Translations under genes and position numbers: made by a program
In this document: positions 1 through 9,403 of the stretch, one piece after another
How the letters are laid out: each line of letters opens with the position of its first letter
Numbering within the stretch: position 1 is the stretch's first letter
Origin: Listeria monocytogenes ATCC 19117
Lineage (GTDB): Bacteria; Bacillota; Bacilli; Lactobacillales; Listeriaceae
Assembly: GCF_000307025.1 (NCBI RefSeq)
Contig: NC_018584.1
Coordinates: 1,178,001-1,242,000, forward strand
Direction of reading: 5' to 3'
DNA length: 64,000 bases
The notes under the pieces: model-generated
Told to the model about the DNA's origin: nothing
Seen by the model: the letters and a program-made list of their open reading frames with translations, nothing else
The model's database searches: none

Positions 1-210
1 ATTCCTCGACCAGGGGAAGAGATTTTTACAGTATTTTGGCCAAAAGAAGAAATAGAGCCAGAACAGCCGGAAGTAATGGTTGAAACAGAAAAAGTGGAAG
101 AAACCGAAGTCCCGGCAGAAGCGACTTGCAATCTATGTCATGACCCGCTTTGCCCACGAGTAAAAGGGGATCCAAGACAAGATTGTATCCATTTTGAAGA
201 AGAGAAGTAA
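1..210 (+). CDS. pduK: PduK, C-terminal part (5' end outside window)
   Basis: The first 210 bases read in frame 1 as about 69 residues ending at TAA 208-210. The tail is an acidic, proline-rich linker followed by a cysteine cluster: CNLCHDPLCPRVKGDPRQ, then DCIH. PduK is a minor propanediol microcompartment shell protein with an N-terminal BMC domain and this kind of Cys-rich C-terminal extension, which is suspected of binding an Fe-S cluster or another metal. The BMC domain lies upstream of the window. pduJ starts 24 bases later, so this is the pdu operon running rightward. Confidence 0.85.
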   Translation: MPRPGEEIFTVFWPKEEIEPEQPEVMVETEKVEETEVPAEATCNLCHDPLCPRVKGDPRQDCIHFEEEK

Positions 211-234
211 ACCCAATTTGAGGAGGAAATAATA

Positions 235-510
235 ATGAATAATGCACTTGGAATGATTGAAACTAAAGGTCTTGTTGGCGCAATTGAAGCAGCTGACGCA
301 ATGGTAAAAGCAGCAAATGTATCACTAGTAGGGTATGAAAAAATCGGTTCAGGTCTTGTAACTGTTATGGTTCGCGGTGATGTTGGTGCAGTAAAAGCAG
401 CAACCGATGCAGGCGCAGCAGCAGCTCGTAACGTTGGCGAAGTACAATCTATCCACGTTATCCCACGTCCACACAATGATGTAGAAACGTTGCTACCAAA
501 AGGTCTATAA
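235..510 (+). CDS. pduJ: PduJ, hexameric BMC shell protein
   Basis: This 91-residue single-BMC-domain protein forms hexameric tiles of the propanediol microcompartment shell. It opens with [20 protein letters not shown] and contains the [20 protein letters not shown] stretch typical of PduA/PduJ/EutM hexamers. The length is normal for the family, and an AGGAGG ribosome site precedes the ATG. It lies between pduK and pduL. The sequence is very close to EutM at 20825-21109 in this same window, so the name PduJ rests mainly on its pdu context. It could contribute to either compartment if expressed together with EutM. Confidence 0.93.
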   Translation: MNNALGMIETKGLVGAIEAADAMVKAANVSLVGYEKIGSGLVTVMVRGDVGAVKAATDAGAAAARNVGEVQSIHVIPRPHNDVETLLPKGL

Positions 511-513
511 GTC

Positions 514-1149
514 GTGGAAAGAGAAGAATTAAAAGCAATAATCAAGCAAATAGTAACAGATAAACTTAGTGGTGTGGAAACAGAGATTCCTATTGGAGTC
601 TCTAACCGCCACATCCATCTAACAGAAAATGACTATAACCAACTTTTTCCAAACGAACCTATTCAAGTGAAAAAATGGCTCAAACAACCAGGTGAATTCG
701 CCGCTGAACAAACCCTTACTGTTGTTTCAGAAAAAGGGGAACTGCATCGTGTCCGCATTTTAGGACCACTTCGGAAGTTTTCGCAAGTAGAGCTTTCTAA
801 AACGGATGCAAGAATGCTTGGTATGAAGATTCCAATCCGCGTTTCCGGAGATATTGACGGGACACCTGGGATCAAACTCGTTTCGAAACATAGCGAAATC
901 TGCTTACCAAAAGGAGCGATTGTCGCGAAACGCCACATCCATTTACCAGAAAGTGTGGCGCATGAATATGGTGTGAAACAAGGCGATGAAGTATCCGTTC
1001 TAGTAGGTTCAGAAATGCGAAGTCTTGTTTTAAATCATTGTACGATTCGAGTAAACAATCAATTTATACCAGAAATGCATATTGATACGGATGAAGCAAA
1101 TGCAGCAGATATTGCTGGTACGTGCTTTGCAAAAATAATCAAGTCGTGA
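514..1149 (+). CDS. pduL: PduL phosphate propanoyltransferase
   Basis: This 211-residue enzyme converts propionyl-CoA and phosphate to propionyl-phosphate and CoA, recycling CoA inside the microcompartment. It carries the two PduL repeats with metal-ligand histidines: SNRHIHLTENDY near residue 30 and AKRHIHLPESVA near residue 137. It is unrelated to Pta. The N-terminal helix MEREELKAIIKQIVTDKL looks like an encapsulation peptide. The start is GTG at 514, three bases after the pduJ stop, so translation is probably coupled. The paralogue EutD lies at 22043-22684. Confidence 0.93.
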   Translation: MEREELKAIIKQIVTDKLSGVETEIPIGVSNRHIHLTENDYNQLFPNEPIQVKKWLKQPGEFAAEQTLTVVSEKGELHRVRILGPLRKFSQVELSKTDARMLGMKIPIRVSGDIDGTPGIKLVSKHSEICLPKGAIVAKRHIHLPESVAHEYGVKQGDEVSVLVGSEMRSLVLNHCTIRVNNQFIPEMHIDTDEANAADIAGTCFAKIIKS

Positions 1150-1169
1150 CGAGATAAGGAGGTGCTGAA

Positions 1170-2009
1170 ATGGATATTCTACAAACAGCAAATGAACGAA
1201 TGGAACAGCTTGCAGCGCTAATGAATAAAGATATTAAACAAAAAGTTTCTGCTGATCAGAAAGTGAAAGTTGGCGTCGATTTAGGTACTTCCTCCATCGT
1301 GTTTGTTGTTCTAGATGAACATGATGTGCCACTTTTTGGAGCGTTTGAATTCGCAGATGCTGTTCGCGATGGTCTCGTTGTCAATTACCGCGAGTCTGTA
1401 GAGGTTGTGACACGACTGAAAGAACGCGCAGAAAAATGTTTAGGTATAACTTTAACACATGCTTCTGGAGCCATCCCGCCAGGTACAGTAGGAAACAATA
1501 AAAAGGTGGTCGCCAATGTTATTGAGAGCGCCGGAATGGAAGCACTGTACACCATTGATGAACCGACCGCAGCGGCAGCAGTTCTAGGATTACAAGATGG
1601 CGCAGTTGTAGATGTTGGTGGCGGGACAACTGGAATCAGCGTTTTTGAAAATGGTGAAGTAATTTATACCGCAGATGAACCAACTGGGGGAACGCATATG
1701 ACGCTTGTTCTTGCGGGATATTACGGTGTTCCAGTAGAAAAAGCCGAGCAGAATAAACGCGAGCAAAAAGATTCTAGTGAGCATTTTTCTGTGATGCGTC
1801 CAGTAGTGGAAAAAATGGCAGAAATTACCCGTGTTCATCTCGAGAAATCTCCCTCAGAGCCACTTTACATTGTTGGCGGTGCTTCCGCATATAGCCAGTT
1901 CAAAGATACGTTTGAAAGCTATTTGAAGACGCCTGTTTTTCAACCGAATTATCCACAGTATGTCACGCCACTTGGTATTGCTATGAGTTCAGGGAGCGAG
2001 AATCTATGA
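1170..2009 (+). CDS. eutJ: EutJ-family actin/Hsp70-fold ATPase in the pdu operon
   Basis: This 279-residue protein has the ASKHA (actin/DnaK) nucleotide-binding motifs: VGVDLGTSSIVFVVLD (phosphate 1, near residue 35), DEPTAAAAVLGL and VVDVGGGTTGISVF (phosphate 2, near residues 130-155) and YIVGGASAYSQF (adenosine, near 230). It has no substrate-binding domain. EutJ is presumed to be a chaperone-like ATPase in microcompartment loci, but its client is not established. Here it sits between pduL and pduM, where Salmonella has no equivalent, and it overlaps pduM by four bases (ATGA). The family is clear; the role is inferred. Confidence 0.85.
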   Translation: MDILQTANERMEQLAALMNKDIKQKVSADQKVKVGVDLGTSSIVFVVLDEHDVPLFGAFEFADAVRDGLVVNYRESVEVVTRLKERAEKCLGITLTHASGAIPPGTVGNNKKVVANVIESAGMEALYTIDEPTAAAAVLGLQDGAVVDVGGGTTGISVFENGEVIYTADEPTGGTHMTLVLAGYYGVPVEKAEQNKREQKDSSEHFSVMRPVVEKMAEITRVHLEKSPSEPLYIVGGASAYSQFKDTFESYLKTPVFQPNYPQYVTPLGIAMSSGSENL

Positions 2010-2485
2010 TAGAAAAATTAGTGAAAATCATTGTCCAGCGCTTGAAGCTTCGTGCGACAAATAAAACTTCTATCGCTATCAGCAAACTTCCACGCGATCC
2101 AGTTGCGATTTTTATAGAAAGTGGAACGATTCGATTAACACAAGTAAACAAACATTTTCTTGAGCGAATTCTCAGTGGAAACCGAGCAGAATCATTAACT
2201 GCTTGGTTCGAAAAAGCTACAGATTATGGAGTAACCATTGAGCTTGAACTATATGATAATGGTGAACCTTGGCTTGATTATACAATGCTTAGTCAGCTAG
2301 AGTTCCCAGTTTTTACAAATAAAGGTGAGAGACTCTTTCATTCAAATGGTCAAGTGATTTGTTACGGTGATAGCGCGGTAATCCCAAGCGGAAGTACACT
2401 TTGCAAATATAAAAAGCAGCTTATTACACCGCTTGCAAATGAATATTTAACAAAAAATAATATTGCAGTGCGGGAAAGGCAGTGA
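2006..2485 (+). CDS. pduM: PduM, microcompartment assembly protein
   Basis: This 159-residue protein starts on ATG 2006, overlapping the preceding stop. PduM is needed for correct propanediol microcompartment assembly, but its molecular role is unknown. The N-terminus (MIEKLVKIIVQRLKLRA) resembles an amphipathic targeting helix. The C-terminus ends with LITPLANEYLTKNNI, a motif that recurs in the Eut protein at 22681-23253 and at the N-terminus of EutT. Position before pduN supports the name; overall sequence recognition is moderate. Confidence 0.75.
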   Translation: MIEKLVKIIVQRLKLRATNKTSIAISKLPRDPVAIFIESGTIRLTQVNKHFLERILSGNRAESLTAWFEKATDYGVTIELELYDNGEPWLDYTMLSQLEFPVFTNKGERLFHSNGQVICYGDSAVIPSGSTLCKYKKQLITPLANEYLTKNNIAVRERQ

Positions 2486-2489
2486 CGTT

Positions 2490-2753
2490 ATGTTTATGGC
2501 AAAAATAACAGGAAGTGTAGTTTCCACAAAAAAAGAAGACTCACTTACTGGTAAAAAATTGATGATTGTACAACCGGTTGATGCAAATGGAGAGCATGTG
2601 CGCTCAGAAGAAGTAGCGTGTGACTCTGTTGGGGCAGGAATTGGGGAGTATGTGCTTGTTGCTCGTGGCAATGCAGCTAGAAGTGTTTTTGCGGAACCAA
2701 ATAGTGCGATTGATTCGGCAATTATTGCAATTGTCGATAGTTTTGATAAGTAA
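2490..2753 (+). CDS. pduN: PduN, pentameric vertex protein (CcmL/EutN family)
   Basis: This 87-residue protein has the EutN/CcmL beta-barrel features KITGSVVSTKKEDSLTGKKL, DSVGAGIGEYVLVARGNAAR and DSAIIAIVDSF. Pentamers of this family cap the vertices of the shell. I place the start at ATG 2490: the GGAAAGG site at 2473-2479 is at suitable spacing, while an upstream in-frame start at 2463 would put the ribosome site inside the gene. The start falls shortly after the pduM stop. Confidence 0.92.
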   Translation: MFMAKITGSVVSTKKEDSLTGKKLMIVQPVDANGEHVRSEEVACDSVGAGIGEYVLVARGNAARSVFAEPNSAIDSAIIAIVDSFDK

Positions 2754-2767
2754 GGAGTGAATAACTC

Positions 2768-3763
2768 GTGAGTATTTATACCAAAACCGGCGATAAGGGA
2801 ACGACTGCATTATTTGATGGGAATCGTGTGAAAAAATATGATGACCGTGTCGAAACGTATGGCTCGTTTGATGAGCTAAATGCAGAAATTAGTGTAGCAG
2901 AAAAATTCGTGACTTCAGCTGAGAATAAGACTTTGCTTAGAAACGTGGAGCGGCAGTTGTTTTACGTTTGCGCAGAACTTGCAACAGAGCACGAAGCATC
3001 CCTCGCTAGCAAAATTATTATTACAGAAAACGACATCAATCAACTTGAAAAAGTCATTGATGATTACACTGCAAAATTGCCAAAAGTCGATAGTTTTGTT
3101 CTTCCTGGATCAAGCACAGCAGGAGCATTTCTTCATAGCGCAAGGACTGTTGCTAGGCGTGGTGAGCGATTATTAGTTCGTTTGTCAGAACAAACAGCTA
3201 TCCGAAAAGAGTTATTAAAATTTGTAAATCGCTTATCGGATTTCTTGTATATTCTTGCTAGAGAAGAAGATTTCAGACAAATGCTCGATAAGGCAACCAA
3301 GCTCATTGTTGCCAAATACTTAGAGCAAACGGGCCAAGAAAAGTCATTTACAAGCGATTTATCTTTTTCCTTTTGTGAAAAATTAATGCACCAAGTTTGC
3401 ATCGTTTCAGAAGAAATTGGCGTTCCAGTCACACTTGCTATTGTCGATGCGCACGGTAATGTCAGATTTAATTACCGGATGGAGCACGCTCTTTTAGTAA
3501 GTGCAGAACTGGCAACGAAAAAAGCCTATTCCGCCGTAGCGATGAAAACAAGCACGGAAAAATTAACAGAAGCAGTTCAGCCAGGAGCCCCACTTTATCA
3601 ATTAGAAACACTGACAAATGGTGATATTGTAACCTTTGGCGGTGGTGTTCCTATCTACGGAAAAGATGGAGCTATTATTGGTGGAATGGGGATTAGCGGC
3701 GGATCAGTGGAAGAGGATATCCACATTGCGAAAAAAGCATTATCAATGATAGAGAAGGGGTAA
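2768..3763 (+). CDS. pduO: PduO corrinoid adenosyltransferase with C-terminal GlcG-like domain
   Basis: This 331-residue two-domain protein starts at GTG 2768. Residues 1-185 form a PduO-type ATP:cob(I)alamin adenosyltransferase: YTKTGDKGTTALFDGNRVKK (ATP-binding N-terminus), FVLPGSSTAGAFLHSART and FVNRLSDFLYILAR. Residues 195-331 form a GlcG/PduO-C (DUF336) domain with VPVTLAIVDAHGNVRFNYRM and GGVPIYGKDGAIIGGMGISG; in Salmonella PduO this domain binds heme. The enzyme regenerates AdoCbl for diol dehydratase. It is one of three adenosyltransferases in the window. Confidence 0.95.
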   Translation: MSIYTKTGDKGTTALFDGNRVKKYDDRVETYGSFDELNAEISVAEKFVTSAENKTLLRNVERQLFYVCAELATEHEASLASKIIITENDINQLEKVIDDYTAKLPKVDSFVLPGSSTAGAFLHSARTVARRGERLLVRLSEQTAIRKELLKFVNRLSDFLYILAREEDFRQMLDKATKLIVAKYLEQTGQEKSFTSDLSFSFCEKLMHQVCIVSEEIGVPVTLAIVDAHGNVRFNYRMEHALLVSAELATKKAYSAVAMKTSTEKLTEAVQPGAPLYQLETLTNGDIVTFGGGVPIYGKDGAIIGGMGISGGSVEEDIHIAKKALSMIEKG

Positions 3764-3769
3764 TTCTGT

Positions 3770-5179
3770 ATGGAATCATTAGAACTCGAACAACTGGTAA
3801 AAAAAGTTCTTTTAGAAAAATTAGCAGAACAAAAAGATGCACCAGTAAAAACAACGGTCAAAGGCGCGAAAAGTGGGGTTTTTGATACAGTTGACGAGGC
3901 CGTTCAAGCAGCAGTTATAGCACAAAATAACTATAAAGAAAAATCATTAGAAGAACGCCGCAACGTTGTGAAAGCAATTCGCGAAGCACTTTATCCAGAA
4001 ATTGAATCCATTGCAGCGCGAGCAGTTGCTGAAACAGGTATGGGAAATGTAGCAGATAAAATTTTGAAAAACACGTTAGCGATTGAAAAAACGCCAGGTG
4101 TGGAAGATTTGTATACAGAAGTTGCTACTGGTGATAATGGCATGACGCTTTACGAACTTTCTCCATATGGCGTAATCGGAGCTGTTGCACCAAGCACGAA
4201 CCCAACGGAAACCTTGATTTGCAATACAATCGGCATGCTCGCAGCTGGGAATGCAGTATTTTATAGCCCGCATCCAGGTGCGAAAAATATTTCTCTTTGG
4301 TTGATTGAAAAGTTGAATACGATTGTCCGTGAAAGTTGCGGCATTGATAATTTAGTTGTTACAGTCGAAAAACCATCTATTCAAGCCGCGCAAGAAATGA
4401 TGAATCATCCGAAAGTACCGCTCCTTGTTATTACAGGTGGCCCTGGTGTAGTTCTTCAAGCCATGCAATCCGGTAAAAAAGTTATTGGCGCAGGTGCCGG
4501 GAATCCGCCATCTATTGTAGATGAGACAGCAAACATCGAAAAAGCAGCTGCTGATATCGTAGACGGCGCATCTTTTGACCATAATATTCTATGTATTGCG
4601 GAGAAAAGTATTGTTGCAGTTGATAGCATCGCAGATTTCTTAATGTTCCAAATGGAAAAAAATGGTGCACTACATGTGACCAATCCAAGCGATATTCAAA
4701 AACTAGAAAAAGTAGCTGTCACAGATAAAGGCGTAACAAACAAAAAACTAGTCGGAAAAAGTGCTTCAGAAATTTTAAAAGAAGCGGGGATTGTTTGTGA
4801 TTTTTCACCACGTTTAATTATTGTGGAAACAGAAAAAACACATCCTTTTGCAACTGTAGAATTATTGATGCCGATTGTTCCTGTTGTAAGAGTTCCTAAT
4901 TTTGACGAAGCGCTTGATGTCGCTATTGAGTTAGAGCAAGGCTTGCATCACACAGCTACGATGCATTCACAAAATATTTCTAGATTAAATAAAGCTGCAC
5001 GAGATATGCAAACATCCATCTTTGTCAAAAATGGTCCTTCATTTGCGGGATTAGGCTTTAGAGGAGAAGGTAGCACTACTTTCACTATTGCAACGCCTAC
5101 CGGAGAAGGAACCACTACAGCGCGTCATTTTGCTAGACGTCGCCGTTGTGTTTTAACAGATGGTTTTTCGATTCGTTAA
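3770..5179 (+). CDS. pduP: PduP CoA-acylating propionaldehyde dehydrogenase
   Basis: This 469-residue enzyme converts propionaldehyde, CoA and NAD+ to propionyl-CoA in the microcompartment lumen. The N-terminal amphipathic helix (LELEQLVKKVLLEKLAEQ) matches the encapsulation-peptide pattern, and a flexible linker follows it. The aldehyde dehydrogenase core shows APSTNPTETLICNTIGML, the GAGAGNPP nucleotide loop, and the catalytic Cys in HNILCIAEK, at residue 275 by my count. It ends in the Arg-rich tail TTARHFARRRRCVLTDGFSI, as in other PduP proteins. The partner PduQ follows 15 bases later. Confidence 0.95.
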   Translation: MESLELEQLVKKVLLEKLAEQKDAPVKTTVKGAKSGVFDTVDEAVQAAVIAQNNYKEKSLEERRNVVKAIREALYPEIESIAARAVAETGMGNVADKILKNTLAIEKTPGVEDLYTEVATGDNGMTLYELSPYGVIGAVAPSTNPTETLICNTIGMLAAGNAVFYSPHPGAKNISLWLIEKLNTIVRESCGIDNLVVTVEKPSIQAAQEMMNHPKVPLLVITGGPGVVLQAMQSGKKVIGAGAGNPPSIVDETANIEKAAADIVDGASFDHNILCIAEKSIVAVDSIADFLMFQMEKNGALHVTNPSDIQKLEKVAVTDKGVTNKKLVGKSASEILKEAGIVCDFSPRLIIVETEKTHPFATVELLMPIVPVVRVPNFDEALDVAIELEQGLHHTATMHSQNISRLNKAARDMQTSIFVKNGPSFAGLGFRGEGSTTFTIATPTGEGTTTARHFARRRRCVLTDGFSIR

Positions 5180-5194
5180 GAGGAGGCAAACTGA

Positions 5195-6313
5195 ATGAAC
5201 AGCTTTCAAATTAAAACAAAAGTAGCTTTTGGTACGAATAGTTTACAAGTTTTAAAAGAAATTAAAAATAAAAATGTCTGGATTATCTGTGACCGTTTTT
5301 TGGCTGATGGGGAAGGGCTTCAAGGTTTAATTGGACAATTAGATACATCCAATAATGTGCATATTTTTACCGATGTCGTACCTGATCCACCTATTTCCAA
5401 AGTAGCTGGAGGGGTTAGTGAGGCAGGCAAAATCCAACCGCAAGTCATGATTGCTTTTGGTGGTGGTTCAGCGATTGATACGGCTAAAGGAATCTACTAT
5501 TTCGCCAAACGTTTGGAAAAAATCAATATCAGTACTTTTATTGCAATTCCAACCACCAGCGGTACGGGTTCAGAAGTTACAGCCGCAACCGTTATCACTG
5601 ATCCAACAACGAAAATTAAATATCCGCTTTTCTTAGATGAACTAATTCCGGATATGGCTATTTTGGATGCGCAACTGGTTGTTACGGTACCTCCAGCTAT
5701 TACAGCGAACACAGGGATGGACGTCTTAACACACGCAATTGAAGCTTATGTCTCTAAAGATGCAAGCGATTATACCGATGCTCTTGGTGAAAAAAGTGTG
5801 CAATTAACGTTACGTTTCTTAACGAGCTGTTATGATGATGGTCGTAATTTAGCGAATCGAGAAAAAATGCATAATGCTTCTACTATGGCTGGAATGGCTT
5901 TTAACTGCGCCAATTTAGGCTTGAATCACAGTATTGCGCATCAACTTGGTGCACAGTTCCACGTACCACACGGGCTAGCCAATGCGATCTTACTAGATGC
6001 AGTGATTCGTTTTAACGCCTTTAAAAATCGTGAAACAGAACAAAAATATGCAGAAATGGCACGCATTTGTGGCATTGCTTCCAGATCAGACTCGAACGAA
6101 ACAGCTGTCCGCTTACTTCGCGAAAGAATTGTAGCGATGATGGAACATATGCAAATGCCGCGCACATTGACAGACGCCGGTGTAGCAAAAGAAAAAGTCT
6201 ATGCAAAAATGGACGAAATTGCAACGAATGCACTGAAAGACGCTTGCTTACCAACTAGTCCTACGACACCGTCACATCAAGAACTAAAAGAAATTTTAGA
6301 ACAAATAATTTAG
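5195..6313 (+). CDS. pduQ: PduQ iron-type 1-propanol dehydrogenase
   Basis: This 372-residue member of the group III (iron-dependent) alcohol dehydrogenases reduces propionaldehyde to 1-propanol and regenerates NAD+ for PduP inside the shell. Motifs are the GGGSAIDTAKGIYYFAKR nucleotide site, PTTSGTGSEVTAATVI, and the metal-ligand region NLGLNHSIAHQLGAQFHVPH. An AGGAGG site precedes ATG 5195. It is paralogous to the dehydrogenase at 10858-11997 in the eut locus. Confidence 0.93.
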   Translation: MNSFQIKTKVAFGTNSLQVLKEIKNKNVWIICDRFLADGEGLQGLIGQLDTSNNVHIFTDVVPDPPISKVAGGVSEAGKIQPQVMIAFGGGSAIDTAKGIYYFAKRLEKINISTFIAIPTTSGTGSEVTAATVITDPTTKIKYPLFLDELIPDMAILDAQLVVTVPPAITANTGMDVLTHAIEAYVSKDASDYTDALGEKSVQLTLRFLTSCYDDGRNLANREKMHNASTMAGMAFNCANLGLNHSIAHQLGAQFHVPHGLANAILLDAVIRFNAFKNRETEQKYAEMARICGIASRSDSNETAVRLLRERIVAMMEHMQMPRTLTDAGVAKEKVYAKMDEIATNALKDACLPTSPTTPSHQELKEILEQII

Positions 6314-6340
6314 AATTTACATTAAAAAGGAGGATAAACT

Positions 6341-7045
6341 ATGTCAGCATATTTGGCGGAATTTATTGGTACGATGGTTTTAATTATGTTTGGGAACGGC
6401 CTTTTAGCAGGATTGACATTAAATAAATCATTATCTCAAGGAGCAAACTGGGTAGTAGTTACATTTGGTTGGGGCTTTGCGGTAATGATCGGTATTTATG
6501 TAGCAGGAGCATATAGCGGGGCGCATTTAAATCCAGCTGTAACTATTGCGCTTGCAGTTGGAGGATCATTCCCTTGGGCAGATGTGGTGCCATATATTAT
6601 CGCGCAAATCGCCGGAGCATTTGTCGGAGCATCCATCGTTATTTTACACTACTATCCGCATTTTAAAGCGACTCCCCCAGAAATTGATACACATGGTATT
6701 TTTTCCACAGGACCAGCGATTAGAAATACACCTTTCAATTTAATCAGTGAAATTATCGCAACATTTGCTTTCATTTTTGGTTTACTTATGATTGGAGCGA
6801 ACAGTTTTACAGATGGTTTAAATCCATTAATCCTTGGCTTTCTAGTAGTTGCCATCGGAATGAGTTTTGGACCAACGACAGGTTATGCGATTAACCCAGC
6901 TCGTGATTTAGGACCAAGACTTGCTTACTTTTTACTACCAGTACCAAATAAAAGTGGGTCAGACTGGCGTTACGCTTGGATTCCAATTGTCGGACCAATC
7001 ATTGGTGGTCTCTTAGCCATTGGACTATTTAACATTTTATTATAA
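6341..7045 (+). CDS. pduF: Glycerol/propanediol facilitator (MIP family, PduF-like)
   Basis: This 234-residue polytopic membrane protein carries the two NPA-type half-helix motifs of aquaglyceroporins, [15 protein letters not shown] (about residue 60) and [13 protein letters not shown] (about residue 183). The Asp after the second NPAR indicates a solute-conducting (GlpF-like) pore, not a water-only one. Its position directly after pduQ with an AGGAGG site suggests facilitated entry of 1,2-propanediol or glycerol. It ends the first pdu transcription segment; a hairpin terminator follows. Confidence 0.92.
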   Translation: MSAYLAEFIGTMVLIMFGNGLLAGLTLNKSLSQGANWVVVTFGWGFAVMIGIYVAGAYSGAHLNPAVTIALAVGGSFPWADVVPYIIAQIAGAFVGASIVILHYYPHFKATPPEIDTHGIFSTGPAIRNTPFNLISEIIATFAFIFGLLMIGANSFTDGLNPLILGFLVVAIGMSFGPTTGYAINPARDLGPRLAYFLLPVPNKSGSDWRYAWIPIVGPIIGGLLAIGLFNILL

Positions 7046-7053
7046 AAAAGCAT

Positions 7054-7087
7054 GGAGTAAACAAGAATGGCTTTGTTTACTCCTTTA
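7054..7087 (+). terminator. Hairpin terminator or attenuator after pduF
   Basis: There is a perfect 11-bp inverted repeat, GGAGTAAACAA at 7054-7064 and TTGTTTACTCC at 7073-7083, followed by TTTT. The U-tract is short, so some read-through into ackA is likely; I see no clear promoter in the remaining short gap. Confidence 0.7.
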
Positions 7088-7110
7088 AAAATGAGAAAGG
7101 ACTGAGCTAT

Positions 7111-8304
7111 ATGCACAAAATTATGGCGATAAACGCAGGGAGTTCTTCACTGAAATTCCAAATTTTTACGATGCCAGGAGAAGAAGTTTTAGTTAAGGGC
7201 TTAATTGAAAGAATCGGTCTACCAGACGCCATTTTCAACATGTCCTTTCAAAATGAAAAAATCAAAGAAATACGAGCAATCAATAACCACGGGGAAGCAG
7301 TCGAGATTTTACTGGAGCAGCTGAAGGCGCATCAAGTAATCAATGATCTGAGCGAAATTACAGGGGTCGGACATCGTGTTGCGCATGGCGGAGAAGATTT
7401 TGTTACGTCCTGTGTTGTAACAGATGAAGTGGTGAAAGGGATTGAAGCTGTGACAAACCTTGCGCCGCTACATAATCCAGCGAATATCATCGGAATCAAA
7501 ACTTTTCGTGAATTGCTGCCAAATGCGGTTTCTGTTGCAGTATTTGATACCGCATTCCATCAAACGATTCCAGAAGAAAACTTTTTATATGCGCTTCCTT
7601 ATGAACTTTATGAAAAACATCATATTCGAAAATACGGTTTTCATGGAACGAGTCATAAATATGTGGCTGGAAAAGCAGCAGAAGTTCTCGAAAAACCTTT
7701 AGAAAAATTAAAAATTATTTCTTGTCATTTAGGCAATGGAGCGAGTGTTTGTGCGATTGAAGCTGGGAAATCAGTGAATACTTCCATGGGCTTTACACCA
7801 AATGCTGGCTTGATGATGGGAACACGTTCTGGTACAATTGACGCGACAATCATCCCGTATTTAGTGGATGAATTAGGCTATAGCTTGGATGAAGTGATGC
7901 ATATGATGTCTAGTGAATCAGGTGTCCTTGGCGTATCGGGAATTTCAAGTGATTTCAGAGATATCGAAATTGCAGCCAAAGAAGGTAATTCACGCGCGCT
8001 ATTAACACTTCGTATGTTTACTGGCCAAATATGCAACTACATCGGTGCTTATGCCTCCGCAATGAACGGTTGCGACGCATTATTATTTACAGCGGGTGTG
8101 GGTGAAAATTCGCCATTAATCCGCCAAATGGTAACAGAACAGCTAAGTTATCTTGGTGTAACATGCCATGTGACAAAAAATAATGCGGGTGATATGATAA
8201 TTAGCAATGATGATGAAGCGGTCAAAGTGTGCATTATTCCAACCAATGAAGAACTAATGATTGCTCGCGATGTAGAAAAGTATGCAAAACAAACGATAAG
8301 TTAA
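7111..8304 (+). CDS. ackA: Acetate/propionate kinase (PduW-type)
   Basis: This 397-residue acetate kinase family protein has the usual length. Signature segments are [15 protein letters not shown] at the N-terminus, [46 protein letters not shown] and [14 protein letters not shown]. It makes ATP from propionyl- or acetyl-phosphate formed by PduL/EutD, completing substrate-level phosphorylation for propanediol and ethanolamine fermentation. It sits between pduF and cobD and has a good AAAGGA ribosome site. In Salmonella this position is held by pduW. Confidence 0.92.
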   Translation: MHKIMAINAGSSSLKFQIFTMPGEEVLVKGLIERIGLPDAIFNMSFQNEKIKEIRAINNHGEAVEILLEQLKAHQVINDLSEITGVGHRVAHGGEDFVTSCVVTDEVVKGIEAVTNLAPLHNPANIIGIKTFRELLPNAVSVAVFDTAFHQTIPEENFLYALPYELYEKHHIRKYGFHGTSHKYVAGKAAEVLEKPLEKLKIISCHLGNGASVCAIEAGKSVNTSMGFTPNAGLMMGTRSGTIDATIIPYLVDELGYSLDEVMHMMSSESGVLGVSGISSDFRDIEIAAKEGNSRALLTLRMFTGQICNYIGAYASAMNGCDALLFTAGVGENSPLIRQMVTEQLSYLGVTCHVTKNNAGDMIISNDDEAVKVCIIPTNEELMIARDVEKYAKQTIS

Positions 8305-8317
8305 GGAGCGATTTGAT

Positions 8318-9403
8318 GTGAAAATAACGACGGCTTCTCACGGTGGCAACTATAATGAACTAGCAAAACAACACGGATTAACGAAAGAAATGGTGCTCGA
8401 TTTCAGTGCGAATATTAATCCATTAGGAGTCCCAGCTAGTTTGAAACAAACGATAACAACAAATTTGGACAAACTGGTAGAATATCCAGAACCAGATTAC
8501 TTGGCGCTCCGTGCGCGAATTGCCTCGTTTCATCAACTCGACCTAGCGAATGTAATCCCTGGAAACGGGGCGACAGAGCTGATTTTCGGAATAGCAAAAG
8601 TAACAAAGGCGCAAAAAGTACTCTTACTTGCGCCTACTTTTGCGGAATACGAACGTGCTTTTTTTGATGCCGAAATTGTTTATGCTGAGTTAACGAAAGA
8701 AACCAATTTTGCTGCGGCGCAAATCGTACTAGAAATGCTTGAACAAGATACGGATATCGAAGCTGTTTGTTTGTGCAACCCCAATAATCCAACAGGACAA
8801 CTCATCGCGCAACAAGAAATGATAAAAATTGCTGATTTATGTGAAAAGCGAAACATATATTTAATTATCGATGAGGCTTTTATGGACTTTTTAGAAGAAA
8901 ATGAAACAATTTCGATGATCAACTATTTAGAAAAATTTCCGCATTTAGCAATTATTCGCGCCTTTACGAAGTTTTTCGCGATTCCAGGCTTAAGACTCGG
9001 TTATTTGCTGACAAAAAATGACTTATTAGCCGAAGCACTCATGCAAATGCGCGAACCCTGGTCGATTAATACATTTGCTGACTTAGCAGGGCAAATGCTA
9101 TTAGAGGATGAAGCCTATATTAGACAAACATTCGATTGGATTAATGCGGAACGAGACTTTTTATACCGAGGCTTAAGTAAATTTTCAGCGCTTACCGTGT
9201 ACCGACCAAGTGTAAATTACATATTTTTCCACCTCGAAAAACCGTTTGATTTACGAAAAAAATTGCTTTTAAAAGGGATTTTTATCCGAAGTTGCGCTAA
9301 TTACCGAGGTCTCACGGAGAATTATTACCGAGTGGCAGTGAAAAGTAGAGAAGATAATCGCCAACTCTTAACCGCACTTGAGGTGATTTTTAGTGGTAAT
9401 TAA
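8318..9403 (+). CDS. cobD: CobD, threonine-phosphate decarboxylase
   Basis: This 361-residue class I/II PLP aminotransferase-fold enzyme makes (R)-1-aminopropan-2-ol phosphate from L-threonine phosphate for the nucleotide loop of B12. It contains DFSANINPLGVPASL, CNPNNPTGQL, DEAFMDF and the PLP lysine in AFTKFFAIPGLRLGY (K218 by my count). The start is GTG at 8318: the overlapping ATG at 8316 is followed at once by TGA. It overlaps pduX, which makes its substrate. Confidence 0.92.
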   Translation: MKITTASHGGNYNELAKQHGLTKEMVLDFSANINPLGVPASLKQTITTNLDKLVEYPEPDYLALRARIASFHQLDLANVIPGNGATELIFGIAKVTKAQKVLLLAPTFAEYERAFFDAEIVYAELTKETNFAAAQIVLEMLEQDTDIEAVCLCNPNNPTGQLIAQQEMIKIADLCEKRNIYLIIDEAFMDFLEENETISMINYLEKFPHLAIIRAFTKFFAIPGLRLGYLLTKNDLLAEALMQMREPWSINTFADLAGQMLLEDEAYIRQTFDWINAERDFLYRGLSKFSALTVYRPSVNYIFFHLEKPFDLRKKLLLKGIFIRSCANYRGLTENYYRVAVKSREDNRQLLTALEVIFSGN

